DNA of 64,000 nt from Conus ventricosus (GCA_018398815.1 CM031604.1:62124787-62188786), one strand, 5' to 3'. Numbered from the stretch's first letter, positions 1-13,105 are shown. Made by a program: numbers and translations. Notes: generated from the letters alone by a model not told the origin.

Positions 1-59
1 ATTCGTTCCCTTCCAAGAAAGGCCATATTTCCACTTGTGGGACTTTGTCTGTCGGTCGG

Positions 60-210
60 TTCTTTCCTCCCCCCCCCCCCCCTTCTTCTCACTCTGTGTG
101 TGTGTGTGTGTGCGTGCATGCGTGCGTGCCGTGCGCGCGTGCGATCGTGTTGTGTGTGTTTCTTTCTCTCTCTCCTCTTCTCCTCTCTCTCCTCTCACTC
201 TCTCTCTCTT

Positions 211-269
<59 letters not shown>

Positions 270-460
270 CTCTCTCTCTACTCTGTGTGTGTGTTCGTGT
301 GTGTGGTGTATGTGTGTATGTGTTGTTGTGTGTGACAGACAGATGAACTCAAAAAGATTGTTTCGTGTTGAAACACTTGTTCAGAATTCTCTCTCTCCTT
401 GTTTTTTTGTTTGGTTGTTGTTTGTTTTTTGTTGTTGTTGTTGTTGTTTTGTTTGGGCCG
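60..460. repeat. Composite simple-repeat block: C run, (GT)n, (TC)n, (GTT)n
   Basis: A run of C near 69-82 is followed by (GT)n/(GCGT)n, an almost pure (TC)n tract at about 168-282, more GT-rich sequence to 340 and a (GTT)n tract at about 417-450. Long open frames here in several phases read only Ser-Leu or Cys-Val and are translated microsatellite. Confidence 0.95.
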
Positions 461-660
461 TCTCAGCTGGAAACTGAAATGGTTGCCGTACTGTCAGCGT
501 ATTGCTGATTTGAAATACAGTGTTCTCTCTCGCACAGTCCATATTGAAGTTTGAGGACTTCGCTGAATACCCGGACACGATGCCAGCCCTCCAATAACTC
601 ACTACTCTGTTCGGACTCATCCCACCCCCCCTCGTTTGCCGGTAGCTATAGTGTGTATGA

Positions 661-880
661 CCACACACACACACACCCACAACACACACAACACACTCAC
701 ATCACAACACCAGACGGACAGGAACACACACCAGGACCACCAGAAACAAAGACACAGATTGCCACACACACGCACGCCGCACGCACGCACGCGCCAACGC
801 CGACGCACGCAGCACGCGCCACACACACACACACAACACACACAAACACAAACACGCTCGCAGCGCGCACACACACTCAC
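661..880. repeat. (AC)n / (ACGC)n microsatellite block
   Basis: About 220 nt are dominated by ACAC with ACGC and CGCACG interruptions. Open frames on both strands are Thr-His or Cys-Val runs with no gene-like composition. Confidence 0.95.
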
Positions 881-885
881 ACAGG

Positions 886-1504
886 GTTATGTGCTCAAGC
901 GTCACGCTGTACTCCGGCGTGTTCATGGGGGGGAAAAAGAATGAACTCGAATGCTTGCTGTCTGTCAGCGTGTGTAGCCAGAACACGTGTTCTTGTAGTT
1001 ACAAAAAAAGTTCTTGCCTCTTCGCCAAGAACAGCCCAACTGTGTGGTGTTAAACCTGAAAGGTCTCCTTTCCCCACCCCCTCACACCCCCTCTTAAAAA
1101 AAAAATTGTTCCAAATGCGGCGCTACACACACACACACCACCACACACACAGGGCAGCGCGAAGTCCGAATTACTCGGCAAGGGGACAGTACAGGCGGCG
1201 AAAGGGTAGGTAAGGCCCATATTACTGAAAACAAACAAGCAAACAGAAACCAGCGTAAGAAATGTTTGTAGATCATGAACACGCTTCAGGTAAAAAATCC
1301 CAATTATTTCTATTTGTCGCGCTAAACAACGCATCGGTATTAGTGGGTGTGCAGTACGTTAATGTGGATTTCAAAAGGAAAGAAAAAGAAAGTGGATCAC
1401 AGAGCGGAGGTGGGGTAGGTGTGGGGGCACTGACTCGCTCGTCGTGTAGACACTGTCCTGCGCAGCATTGATACTGAGTTCGGGATATGAAAGGGCCGGG
1501 ATTC
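886..1504. other. Intergenic, no gene recognised
   Basis: Mixed sequence with a short (AC)n patch at about 1120-1152 and an A-run near 1096. No open frame resembles a known family and no RNA gene was recognised. Confidence 0.5.
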
Positions 1505-1618
1505 AGAAAAAACGGTGCGTGGTGCGTGCGTGCGTGTCGTGCGTGCGTATCCAGTATTGTTGTGTGTCTGTGTGGGCTGTCGTGTGCGTCTGTGTTGTGT
1601 GTGTGTGTGTGTGTGTGA
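1505..1618. repeat. (GT)n / (GCGT)n block
   Basis: GCGT and GTGT tandem units end in a run of (GT) around 1595-1616. Confidence 0.9.
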
Positions 1619-2650
1619 ATGGTGCTTACTGAATCCCCTGATAGCAGTTTTATTGGGATTGACGTCGAAGTTCGTCTTTTGTTTTCCTAAACCGTGTGCT
1701 ATCGCTTGACCAGTGTCGAATTACATAGAAATCGGCAGGGGTTATCTTCGTAATTCTAATTCAACCGATTGCAATCGTCCAAATTCCAAGTCGCTGAATT
1801 TTATTCCTTGGATGTGAAGTGACATGAAAATTGAGCTTGTTGTATTTGTTCACCTGGGGTTTCCTAGCAGACTTGGCGCCGTAACTCTGCGGTAGTCTCA
1901 TCAACAAGAGGGAGAAGAATCAATCCAACGGGGTATCCTAAAGCAGCCGCGAAAGAACACAATTATACTGAAATGGGAAAAAGCACACTGTCAGGGAATA
2001 GCTGTTCAATGAACTAAACGAACAAATGAAGAATAAATGTGTATATAGACAGACATTGTTCGGATCTGAGGCTTACTGGTTACGAAAAGGATTGCAAGGG
2101 AGTTAGGCCAACAGTCTGGGGGTCAGCTCTTCGCTCAATAGTCATGCCATTGCGTTGCGTCGTGCTGACAGCAGCTAGATATTGAGCCAACTAGACCTTG
2201 TACTTTGATCTCATAAGAGGTGCGCATTGCGATTATCTCAGAGGTTCATCCAAACAATCTGTTGAACAAATAAATTCCTCTTGTTCATAGAGACGATACC
2301 TTGGGCATAGATATATGTTACGGTGTGATAGACTAGTTTTGTACCCCTTCTCCTCTCTTTCATTCATCATGTCATCGATGTATCTGTTGACGGGTCGGCG
2401 GCTTGTGTTGTAAACTTTCCTTGTGATTGGTTTGCCGGGCATGACCGTGGTTTCACATGTCGCGCAAAGGCCAATTGGAAGGGCCGTTTGTGGGATCATT
2501 GTGGTAAAGACGAGGGCGTAGTTCGGGATCAGGAAGTGGTTTCCCGGTGCTCTCCCTCCATGTGGGAGGGACCAAGTCACACGTGCCATTATGCTTCAAC
2601 AAGGTGCAGAAATGTCCTTAACATCCACATCACTTACACTCACGCAGGAG
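1619..2650. other. Unique intergenic sequence with one uncharacterised minus-strand open frame
   Basis: This is about 1 kb of ordinary-complexity DNA, rare in the first 15 kb. A 118-codon open frame runs on the minus strand from 2589 to 2233. It is not low-complexity and has several Cys residues, but I do not recognise it. Open frames of this length are expected by chance in 64 kb, so I do not call it a gene. A transcript or homologue match would be needed. Confidence 0.4.
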
Positions 2651-2654
2651 ATGT

Positions 2655-3067
2655 GAGAGAGTGAGAGAGGGAGGGAGATGAGAGAGAGTGGAGAGCAGAG
2701 AGCACGCGTCATGCATGTGAGTTCTCTCTGTCTGTACTGTCTGTCTGACTGGCTGGCTGGCAGGGGGGGGCTGGTTGGCTGGCTCTCTTCTCTCTCTCTC
2801 TCACTCGCTCTCCACACACCACACACACGGCACGCACACACCACACACACACGCACGCAGCACGCACGCACGCACGCACGCACACTCCACACCACACACA
2901 CCACAAACACACACACACACAAACACACCACACACACAGACCACCGGAAGCGTGTAATCATCAGTGCTTTTCTCGCAAGGAGAGAGAGAGAGAGGGAGAC
3001 GGAGAGAGGAGCGGAGAGAGTAGGAGAGATGAGAGAAGATGATGAGAGAGGCGAGAGAGAGACGTGA
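2655..3067. repeat. (GA)n-(TC)n-(AC)n-(GA)n composite block
   Basis: GA-rich sequence at 2655-2700, TC-rich at about 2785-2813, (AC)n/(ACGC)n at about 2814-2940 and GA-rich at about 2978-3065. The strand bias switches twice. The open frames on both strands are repeat translations. Confidence 0.93.
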
Positions 3068-3150
3068 GGAGTTATAGTCATTAATAAACATGGTCGTTGA
3101 CAGATCCATGTTGGAGTGCCTGGGTGTTGGACAAGAAAAAAATGGACTTC

Positions 3151-3337
<187 letters not shown>

Positions 3338-3569
3338 TTGTTTACTATTTTTTTTCTTCGTTTTTCTGCGACATGGTGAATTAGTTGGTTGGTGCCAGGA
3401 ACGACAGAAGTGATGTCGTATTCTGGAGAGGTTTTGGGGAGAGGTTGGAATGGGGGTAGGGTAGACTGGTAGATTACGCAAAAATAATCGATTTTTTGGT
3501 TGTTGAGAAGAACTCGATCGATGTTAGGAGGAGACCTTCATTTATATTTGAAAGACTTTTTGCCACACA

Positions 3570-3825
3570 CCACGACGCACGCCCGCACGCCGCCACGCAC
3601 GCTCGCTCGCTGCTCGCACGCACGACACGCAACCACGCACGCGCCCGCTCGCTCGCTCGCACGCGCGCGCGCACCCGAGCACGCACGCACGCACGCATCG
3701 CACGCAACACCACACAACACACACACACACTCATCACTCACTCTCACGCACATCTCACTCACTCACTCACTCCTACGCACACTCATCTCACTCACTCACA
3801 CGCACACTCAATCACTCGCAATGAG
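3570..3825. repeat. (CGCA)n / (GCTC)n / (CTCA)n block
   Basis: Tetranucleotide units change along the block: ACGC and GCTC first, an alternating CG stretch near 3660-3672, then (AC)n, then CTCA units from about 3735 to 3820. Confidence 0.93.
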
Positions 3826-3929
3826 AGGAAAGAGAAAAGGAGGAGGAAAGAAGGATAGTGCAGGGATTGATGGGATAACAATTTGAAGAAAGAAGACGGT
3901 GCGGAACGGACATGTGGAGTTGCCACCGA

Positions 3930-4072
3930 CATGTGAGGGAAAATTTGGTGTGAGGTGGAGGGAGGGAAGAAAGTGGGGGGAATGGGGGGGTAGGAGGGGT
4001 AGAGGGGGAGGGGGGTAGAGGGGGAGGTAAGGGAAGAGACCAACCAGCGTTTAATCTGTCTACCACTGCGCC

Positions 4073-4112
<40 letters not shown>

Positions 4113-4196
4113 CCCCCCCCACCCCCCCCCACCCCCCCCCCCCCCTCCCCCCCCCCCCCCCCCCCCCCACCCACCCCCCCCCCCCCCCCCCCCCCC
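3930..4196. repeat. G-rich stretch followed by a 123-nt C-rich tract
   Basis: G-rich sequence at about 3945-4035 faces a near-pure C tract at 4074-4196 that has only a few A or T interruptions. The two are roughly complementary and could pair or could confuse assembly. Confidence 0.93.
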
Positions 4197-4379
4197 ATGA
4201 ATCTTTTCACCCTTGACTTCATCCCTTTGCGCACTCGGCTCACGCAGCACAATCAACAGAGCAAGCAACCAACTATATAGATTATAGAGAGATAAACGTG
4301 GGTACACGTCCGCAATGTCCGACCCATCCCCACCCGCACCCGCCCACATACGCACATACAAGAGCGCACGTACACCAAA

Positions 4380-4600
4380 CACAGTCACACACACACACCA
4401 CACTCTCACACACACATCACAACACACACAGATGCTGATATTATATATATACACACACACACACACTTACACACACAAACACACCACACCTCACAAACGC
4501 GCGCACCGCCCGACCCCAATCACACACAAACTCACAAACACACACACACTCACACAACAGACACACACAACAATCTACACAGGTGCGCGCTCGGCACACG
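4380..4600. repeat. (AC)n block with a short (TA)n
   Basis: AC-dominated sequence with a TATATATA patch around 4440-4450. No gene-like reading frame. Confidence 0.92.
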
Positions 4601-6000
4601 ACACACGTACGCAAGCATGCTCCGCATACACGATTGTATACATCTGTCATACATGTGCGTGCGGCGTCTAAGCATACACTTGCACACAGATAACTTCCGT
4701 CATCCACTATCTTATCACTTGAAACATTAGACTGATATAATAATTAAACCAGGAACAGAAAGAAAGGACAGACAGACAGACTGACAGTCACCACAGACAG
4801 ACAACGCCACGCTACGCAAAGCATCGCAACACAACACCAGACAGTGTTTGTTGGGCGGGCAACGACAGATAGAAGAGAGAAACGGGATACTGCACGTGCG
4901 GACCTGGCCGTTACAGCAGCAACAAGAAGCCTTCAAACAGAAGTAGACATCAGACAGGCTGGGACAGGGCAGGGTTAGGCAGAGGCGGCAGAGGGCAAGG
5001 CAGATGCCTGCAACCATAGGAGGGGAGTTGAGCGGCAGTGCGGGCGGTGCGTGGACTGTCAGCGGCTCTCACCGTAAAAACTGTTTTGCGTGGCCCCAAG
5101 ACCGAGAAAGGGGGGGTAGAAGATGTGTTCGGCAGATACACACGCGATAGCCTTGAAGAAGCGGGTGGCTTTTTTCTCGGGATAATTACCCTTCTGTGGG
5201 TTCGTTTGGGAGTGTGAAGGGGGGTTTGAAGTGGGGTGGGGGGGGGGGGGGGGTGGGAGTCGGAGGAGGGGTGATGGGGAGAGAGTGAGAAGGAGAGAGG
5301 AGAGAGGTGAGGGGTATGGCGGATATGTGGCTCGGTCGTTGTGAGTTGGAGATGGTTTGTATCACACCACACACTCACAACACACACACGCGGCGCGCGC
5401 GGCGTGGTGGAGTGGAGTGGAAGTGTGAGTGTGAGTGCGGTGTGTGTTGATCTCCCTCGGCATCCTTTAATGAATCCTCAAGCATATAGGCTCACAAGAT
5501 TGCTCCCTACAGTTTTTTTTAGACTGTTTGCATAATGCTTTTTTGTTTTTTTTTTTTTCCAAAAAGGCCAGTTTTGTTTCCTCTCCACACTTTCGTTGTT
5601 TTGTTTCATTTACTACCCTTCGCTGGGTGCTTTGGGGTGATGTTGGATTCTTCTTTTGAATCATTGGGTGGGGAGAACACCATAGAATTGCGGATGTGGC
5701 GTGTCTTATTTGACGCCAAGAGCACATGAGTCGATCAGCGTGTCTTCCCTGTGAATCCGATCCAGCGGACGAGAGGCCTAGGAGGAAGCAATACATATAG
5801 ATTCTGCCTTCGAGAGGGATTTGATGGTTCCCACATTGCAGCTAGTGAAGGGTTTTAATTTTTATAATTAATTTCTTCATTTTTCTTCATTTTCAGCCCA
5901 CCTTTTTGGTTGTTGTAAATTTCAAATCTTTGCCAAGCCATTATATAATGATGGATGGATTGTGACTGCACTTGTTTTTCCCCAACTACTTAATTGTTAA
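4601..6000. other. Intergenic, no gene recognised
   Basis: Contains CAGA/GACA-rich patches near 4770-4800, a G run around 5238-5255 followed by GA-rich sequence, and a T-rich stretch near 5540-5570. Open frames are short or compositionally biased. Confidence 0.5.
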
Positions 6001-6006
6001 AGCATT

Positions 6007-6135
6007 AATTTTATATATCTATATATATATATATTATAAATATATATTTATATACTATATTTATATAATATATATATATATACACTATAAATATATATAT
6101 ATTTAATTTTATATTATATATTATATTATATATGT
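6007..6135. repeat. (AT)n-rich tract
   Basis: About 130 nt are almost entirely A and T, dominated by TATATA and ATATTTATA. It should unpair easily and can form small hairpins. Confidence 0.95.
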
Positions 6136-6439
6136 ATATTAGATTCTGAAGCGAGAAAGAAAGTAAGAAAAGAAAAAAAAAATTTGTCACACCCTGTTTT
6201 TGAACGGCACGTGAATTCTAGAAAAGGTAGGACAGCAGGGCAAAAGATAGTCGACTGACAAATGGAGAGGAGGAGAACGGGGAACATTGATAGGCAACTG
6301 AATTTGTTGGCAGCGGGCATGTCACACAAACAGACCCAGGTTAGGACAACAAAAGAAGACAGTCCGCTGGCCGAGGTAGACACGATGTGACCACATAAGG
6401 TTTTACAACAGAGTAGATGAGCAAGAGATGAGTTGGCAT

Positions 6440-7330
6440 CCTTTTCTCCTGTTGAACGTGTGATGCTTTTGATTTCTTTGTGCTGTCGTTTCACTGCAGA
6501 CGTTTCCCTGCGTTGGCTTCCTTTTCTTCTTTTGAAGTTGTAATGCTTTTGCTTTTTTTTTTTGTCCTGTGCTGTCGTTTCATGCGTTGGCGTCTTTTCT
6601 TCTTTGACGTGATTTACTGCTTTGGCTGTTCATGTGCTGACGTTTCAATGCGTTGGCCTCTAATTCTTTGATTATTTTCAAAGCATTGGTTTCCTTCAAC
6701 TGACATTTCAATGCGCTGGCTTTCCTATTCGGTCTTTAAACGTTTTTAATGTATTGGCTTCCTTCGCTGATGTTTCACTGCGCCTGGACTCCTTCCACAT
6801 TGATGTTTCACTGCGTGATTCATGCCTCTTTAAGGTTTCACTGTTTTTTGAGCTAACTTCCTCTGTTGTGTGACATTGTCTATGTGCTGGGCTCCTTTAC
6901 TTTCTGACTTCTATACTGTGGTGGTCTCCTTTGCTCGTTGATGTTACACTTGTCAAGTCACTCTCTTTCCTCTCTGACGTTCCACTGTGTTGGCGTCTTG
7001 TCTTTCTTCGTTTGACATGTCAATTTTTTTCGGGCACCCCCCTCGCTCGATTTTCAGTTGCTTTATGCCTTCCAATCCTTCTTTGTTGTTTCCCATGTGT
7101 TGGCTTTTATCTTTCTTTTAACCATGTTCATGTATTCATAGCATTCTTTTTCCTATTAGAACGTTTTACTGTGTGGGACTCTTTCCCCATAGTCGTTTGC
7201 TCTGCGTTGGCCTCCTCCGCCTTTGACGTTTCACTGTGTGGCCTAATCACTTCTTCGATGTTTTTTAGCTGTGTTGTGATGGCCCTCCATTTCTTATTTG
7301 GCCTTTTTTTTCGGCGTTAGTCTCTTCCTT
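6440..7330 (+). repeat. Degenerate minisatellite, unit about 45-50 bp
   Basis: A phrase built from TTTCACTGCGTTGGC and CTCCTTT followed by CTTTGACG recurs many times with substitutions and indels. Examples lie near 6490, 6580, 6640, 6700, 6770, 6810, 6980 and 7200-7240. Open frames across it, such as the 129-codon one at 6931-7320, are Phe/Leu-rich readings of the repeat. Confidence 0.75.
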
Positions 7331-8180
7331 TCTTGGAAAGTTCTTGCGGTTCATATTGATGCTGAGTCTAGTGTGAGCTCGATACTCCTAGAAAAAGTCA
7401 CCGTGAAAATAGTGGTTAATTGGGATGTTGTTGCTTCATGATTTATTAGTTTCGACCAGTTGAGGCAGGCAACAAACGTGATCGCTGTGTTTTAAACAGG
7501 CAATGACACTTCCGGAAAACAGTTCACTATGAACCCAATATGCTCGTCTCTATGCCATTATTGTGCGGGACTTTGGGGGACTATGTGTTTTAGACGCGCA
7601 GTAATTCCAAGAAGCCAGTGGAGGAAAAGAATCGACTGCTCGATTCATATTTTCATTGCCGTGGCTTTCTAGAATCAGAAGAATTGGTTTCTTTCGGTGT
7701 AGACTCATTACCTGGTTTGAACGCAGGAAAAAGGAATGGGATGTTTCCTTGTGGAATAGGGCCTTGTTTTCTTGGTAAAAGCAAAATGTATTGTCTTTTC
7801 GTTCATCGCATGACTTTCAACCGTCATGGTTATCCTATCTAAGGTTGGTGAACACTTTTTTTTTTTTCCCAAGAAAATAACTTTGCTCCTCGCACAATAG
7901 TTTTTATTTTTCATGTTCTATTATTGCTTCTTTGTTTTTTGTTTGTTTTGTTAACGCGGGTGGATGAAAGCGTTTACAATAGCCGTATAAACTGTATTGT
8001 ACTCGGATGGCGATGATGGTTTGTGGGGGGCTGGTAACGTTTTTCATCGGCGCTGCACGAAAACGCAAGAACAGCGTTCTCAACGGGCATGAGGAAAGAC
8101 GTCAGAGGACTTCCAGCAGAGTGATTGCTCTTGGTCTATTGATCCCGTTTTCCTCAATTAACATGGGTGACGAAGTCGCC
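7331..8180. other. Intergenic, no gene recognised
   Basis: Ordinary-complexity sequence with a T-run near 7858-7867. No open frame, tRNA-like fold or transposon protein motif was recognised. Confidence 0.5.
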
Positions 8181-8189
8181 GTTTAGGTG

Positions 8190-8660
8190 TACGGAGAGAG
8201 AAGAGAGAGAGAGAAGGAGAGAGGTGGGGACGGATAGAATGGATGAAGAGGAGATGGAGAAGGAAGAGAGAGAGAGAGAGAGTGTGCGTGTGACGTGTGT
8301 GTTTGTGTGGTGTTTCTATGCCAAGCGGAAGAACATTTAGAAGCATAACAGAACAGACAGACAGACAGACGGACACATACAACACTCACTCACACTCCAC
8401 ACAAACACACACACACACACACACACACAACACACACACACACACGCCGCACGCACGCACGCACAACGCACGCACGCACGCAAAACACACACACAACACA
8501 CACACACACACACACACACCAAACACACACACACAACTATACACACAATTTAGCTACTATATATATATATTATATTTTATAATATATAGATTATTATATT
8601 TATATCATATATATAATTTATATCTAGTGTGTGTGTGTGTGGTGTGTGTCGTGTGTATCG
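8190..8660. repeat. (GA)n-(AC)n-(AT)n-(GT)n composite block
   Basis: GA-rich sequence at about 8193-8281, (CAGA)n near 8351-8370, (AC)n at about 8380-8540, AT-rich at about 8555-8620 and (GT)n at about 8627-8655. Confidence 0.93.
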
Positions 8661-8699
8661 AATATTTGTGGTTTCCGTCGCCCAGACGGAGTTATTTGT

Positions 8700-9010
8700 T
8701 AATGTGGTGTAGTGGTTGGACTCAGAGAGGGGTGGGGATGAATGGAGATGGATGGGGGGGTTGGGAACGCCACGGAGAGGTTTGTGAGAAGGGGGGGGGG
8801 GAGGAGAGGGGAGGCGGAGAGGAATGGGAGGGGGGGGGGGGGGGGGGGAGCTTGCGCTTTAGGCCGAAGTTGATGAAAAGGGTGTGATTGGGTGGTGCGT
8901 CGACGTGGTGCGTGCCGTATTTGTGTGCGTGTGTTGGTAGTGTGTGTGTGTGTGTGTGTGTTGTGTGTGTGTGTGTGTGTGTGTTGAGTGTGTGTTTGCT
9001 TGCGTGCATC
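8700..9010. repeat. G-rich sequence and (GT)n block
   Basis: G runs near 8790-8850, including about 18 consecutive G, and (GT)n at about 8935-9000. Confidence 0.9.
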
Positions 9011-9264
9011 CATGTTTGTGTTCGCGCGGCGACGTGTGATGGTATGTAGTGCGTGCGTTGGGAGCAGTTGCTGTCGGTGTGTTGTAAAGTTTTATAAAAA
9101 GGTGTTTTTGTGCTGCTGCAACTGATCCCCCAATCAGTATGCTTGTTTTTAAAAAAAGCTCACCACCCTCCATCTGTCAGTGATGAGATAAAAAAGGGCT
9201 TTCCGTCACCTTGCTAGTGTACTGTGTCGTTGTTTGCTCTTCTCTTGGTCTGTTTTGTGGTTCG

Positions 9265-9720
9265 TTCTCAATCTTTCCTCCTCCTCCCTCCTCCTCCTCC
9301 TCCTCCCTCTCTCCCCTCTCACCCTCCCTCTTCCTTCTCTCTCTCCTCTTTTCTCCTCTTCTTCTTTTTCCTCCTCCCTCCACTTACTCCTCCTACTTCT
9401 CTCTTTTTTTTTTTTTTCACTGTTCTTTCCCCTCCCCTCTTCCTCTTTCTCTTTTTTTTCTTCTTCCCCTCGTTCCTCCTTCACCTCTCTTTCGCTCTGC
9501 TTTCTCTATTTTTTACCTCGTCGTTTTTTTCTTTCTCACCTCCTCATTCTCCTTTCTGTTCCCTTTTTCTTCTTCCTTCCTTCACCTGCTTTATTGTCTC
9601 TCATTAATTCTCACCTCCTCCCTTCTGTTCAATCTCGCCCCCCCCCCCCCCCCCCCCCCCCCATCCCCTCCTCCTCCTCCCTCCCGACTCATTTCCTTCC
9701 TCCAGTTTCGTCTTCTTTTC

Positions 9721-9768
<48 letters not shown>

Positions 9769-9965
9769 TCTCTACTCTCTCTCTCTCTCTCTCTCTGTCT
9801 GTCTGTCTGTCTCGTTCACCCCCTTCCTCGTCTTGTCATATCTCTTCTTTTCTCTCCTGTCTCATCCTTACCCTTTCCTCCCCCTCCTTTTTCACTTCTT
9901 TATCTCATCTCTCTCTTTTTTCCTCCCCCCCACCCCTTGGTCCTTCTCCTCCTCCTCATCATTCT
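9265..9965. repeat. 700-nt polypyrimidine strand
   Basis: The plus strand is almost all C and T for about 700 nt. It begins with (CTC)n, includes a C run at about 9638-9662 and a (TC)n run at about 9725-9800, and ends at (CTC)n near 9945. The Ser/Leu/Pro/Phe open frames are translations of this strand. Such tracts can form intramolecular triplexes (H-DNA). Confidence 0.93.
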
Positions 9966-9989
9966 CCTTATTCTTTAGGATTTGCCAAA

Positions 9990-10350
9990 GCACCCCCCCC
10001 CCCTACACACACACACACTCCACCACACACTTATGCACCAGGCAGACATTATATATCCACACATACATAAAGCCATACATACAGACATACAGGCAGACAG
10101 ACAGACTCAAACAGACTGGACAGGATCAAGACAGACAGACACACATAGAACACGCGCGATCGCGCTTTACACTCACTCCACAACAACCTATCTGCACCCA
10201 GGCAGGCTGGCAGGACAGATATACTGAATGTTCATACAGACAGACTCAGAGACCGACAGGGACACAACCATCACACACAAACTCTCAAACATACACACAC
10301 GCACGAATCACACCCACTACCCCTCTCTTCTTTGTTCTGTCTGTCTGTCT
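9990..10350. repeat. (AC)n and (CAGA)n-rich block
   Basis: ACAC, CATACATA and CAGACAGA units alternate. No gene-like frame. Confidence 0.85.
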
Positions 10351-10359
10351 CTCTCAAGC

Positions 10360-11010
10360 CTGGAGATAAATGAAGTTATTTCTTATGCTATGCAACATTG
10401 CATTACTGTTTGGATTGCACCAAAGAGGACGACGGGTCGATGGTAGAAGAAACAGCCCAGTCACAACAGACGTAGTAATCAGTTGTGTTTCTCCAGTGGG
10501 TTCCTCACCTGCTTTTTGTGTTGTTTCGTGTTTCATGTGGTTTGGAATTAAATTGTAGTTTGTTTTCAAACTGTGGTTCGGATTTTAATCAGGTATTAAA
10601 AGCGATAGGACAACACTAAAATTCTCTATTACAAAAAAATCATATGCGGTTGTTTGTTTTGGGGGGGGGTTTTTTTTGTCCTGAACAGTTGATCGCGCGA
10701 ATGTATTGCAGCAAAACGTATATAATAAAACGATGAATTGTTTTTTTTAAAACAAAAAAAAGGAAAAAAATGAAAAAAAAAAGGAAAAAAATATAGAATT
10801 AAAATAAAAAATGGATAGAGAAGTATTGTCGGAATGGATGGGAAGGTTTACGCCATGGGATGAGAGGTAATGATGGCATATATTTCTGTGGAGAAACCAT
10901 TCATCAATGCAAAATCAGGAACAATACCAGCACAACCTCTGAGCAAATGTAAACCACAATACAGGTGCACCCACCGTTTCTGCAGAAAAAAACGAGAAGA
11001 AATACCATAC
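10360..11010. other. Intergenic, A-rich in part, no gene recognised
   Basis: Includes G and T runs near 10660-10680 and a very A-rich stretch at about 10740-10810. No transposon or gene motif was recognised. Confidence 0.5.
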
Positions 11011-11014
11011 ATCG

Positions 11015-11017
<3 letters not shown>

Positions 11018-11047
<30 letters not shown>

Positions 11048-11119
11048 CACACCACACACACACACACTCCTTTATGGCTATTGATATCAGTTTCAAGGTC
11101 AAAAGAAGCAATAGCTTTA

Positions 11120-11158
<39 letters not shown>

Positions 11159-11610
11159 GGGGGGGGGGGGGGGGGTGGGGGGGGGGATAAGAACAGGGGG
11201 GGATGGGGGGGGGGGGGGGATGGGGGTGGTGGGGGGGGGGGGGGCGGGGGGAGGGGGGGGGGGGGGGAGGGGGGGAGGGGGGGGGGGATAGGAGGGGATA
11301 GGGGGGGGAGGAGGGGGGATAAAGGGGGGAAATAAGAAGCTCGGAACAAGCACATAATGGATATTAGTAATGTGACGATTACTAAGATTAAGGTTCAGAA
11401 CCACTCTGTCCCTGCGTAGTTCGTCAATGGATTTGTGGTTGCCTTCCTGCTTCCTCAACTGTAGGTAATAAGACGAAGGAAGGTTAATGTTAGAGCTGAC
11501 TTTTTTCTCTTCTTTTTTGGGGGGGGGGTAGGGGAGGGGGTGGGTGGGTTGAATGGGTGTAGGGGGGGGGGGGGGGAGGGGAGGGGAGAAGGGGGGGGGG
11601 GGGTGAGGGG
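11018..11610. repeat. (AC)n followed by a ~210-nt G tract and a second G-rich stretch
   Basis: (AC)n at about 11018-11068, then an almost uninterrupted G tract at 11121-11330 with sparse A, T or C, and another G-rich run at about 11518-11605. The pure G tract points the opposite way from the C tract at 11893-12096. Confidence 0.95.
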
Positions 11611-11689
11611 TTGAGGTTGTTGAATAGCAGGAAGAAGGTATTGCATTGGTTACAGTTTGAAGGAAGTGGTTTCTGTTCACAACCGCACG

Positions 11690-11792
11690 CACGAGCACGC
11701 ACGCACGCTTGCACACCACACACACACACACACACAAACACACACCACACACACACACACAACACACACGCACAACCACACACACCTGTCTT
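11690..11792. repeat. (ACGC)n / (AC)n block
   Basis: ACGC units followed by AC units, lying between the G tract upstream and the C tract downstream. Confidence 0.92.
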
Positions 11793-11889
11793 TTCCGTTG
11801 CGTCTGTTTTGGGTTTCGTTTCCTCTCTTCATCTGCCTCCATGTTCGTTCAGTCGAAGTTCGCCTGTTTCGCTCCCCCCCTGCAGAGCG

Positions 11890-12098
<209 letters not shown>

Positions 12099-12099
12099 C

Positions 12100-13105
12100 A
12101 TAACTCCCCTCCCCCCTCCTTACGTCCCCGCTCCACACTTCCCTAACCCCCACACCCCATTCCTTCACCTACGTCCACTCGTCGTCCTGCGTGACCCTTA
12201 TCGTGGCTCAAAAGAGTCAGTGTGTGAATGTTGTCCAGGGGTGTTGACACAACGGTCGAAGCCATCACAGGGAGGATTTAAGTTGCATCGGCCCACCTGC
12301 TTTGTCGGTTTCATGCGGGTCCCCCCCCCCCCCCCCCCAAAACACAAACACACGCGCGCAACCAACTCCTCCGCTCACTCCGCCAGCCCTACCCTCCCGC
12401 ATCGGCCACTGCTCCTTTCATCCACTTCCCGCCACTCAGCGCTCGTTTCGATGTTTCACTGCCGTTTTTCTCCCACAGGAAGAAAAAAAAAAAGCGTTTC
12501 CTGCAAACGAATATGTGCACAGCTTTGAGCGCCTTGCCAGGGCCAATGTTCCGCAGGAATCATGTGTTGATTGCTCCGGGGTGGTGAGTCACCAAGACTG
12601 TACGCCTATCTGTGGGGCGAACTATCTTTGGTCCCACTCGCTCCGTTGGCTCATTGATCCGACGATCCGTGAAGACTCCATGGTTTGAGGTCCACTCACT
12701 ATATTGTCCTCTGTTTATCCTTGGCCGATCTCTGAGGGCTCCATGGTGAGTTCCATCCGCTGCGCCACGTTCCCCTTTGATCACGACAGTCCACCGAAGC
12801 CTTCGTCATGACTCACATGCTGCTCCAGCTTTTCTTTCTTGATGCATTCGGAGTCGGCCGATCCCCTGAAGGCTTTTGGGATGATTTTCCCATTTCTCGA
12901 GAGGTCTCTGTGTTCCGCAACGTGCCCCTTGCAGGTTTCAGGGCGAGTGTTGTACTCGCTGTGGCGGAAGGTCCATTTGTTCCATGTGTGTCACTCCTGG
13001 TTGACTCCATGTTGTTTCCGAATGTTTTGGTGGGTGTCGCGTGTTATGTGCCCCATGGCCAGAATCTATGCTGGTTCCCTCAGGCTTAGGGTCTGAACTT
13101 CACAA
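12100..13105. other. Intergenic, possibly the decayed edge of the 68-bp minisatellite
   Basis: A C run lies near 12321-12337. From about 12640 on, phrases such as GACTCCATGG and CATGACTCA recur loosely, so this may be an older, diverged part of the repeat that follows. Open frames of 93-128 codons do not resemble known proteins. Confidence 0.4.

Noticed and set aside
2233..2589. 118-codon minus-strand frame with gene-like composition
   Set aside because: No recognised family, no visible splice or promoter support, and length within chance for 64 kb. Noted in the feature for 1619-2650.
9211..10070. 255- and 278-codon Ser/Leu/Pro frames
   Set aside because: Translation of a polypyrimidine strand, open in all three phases because stop codons cannot form without purines.
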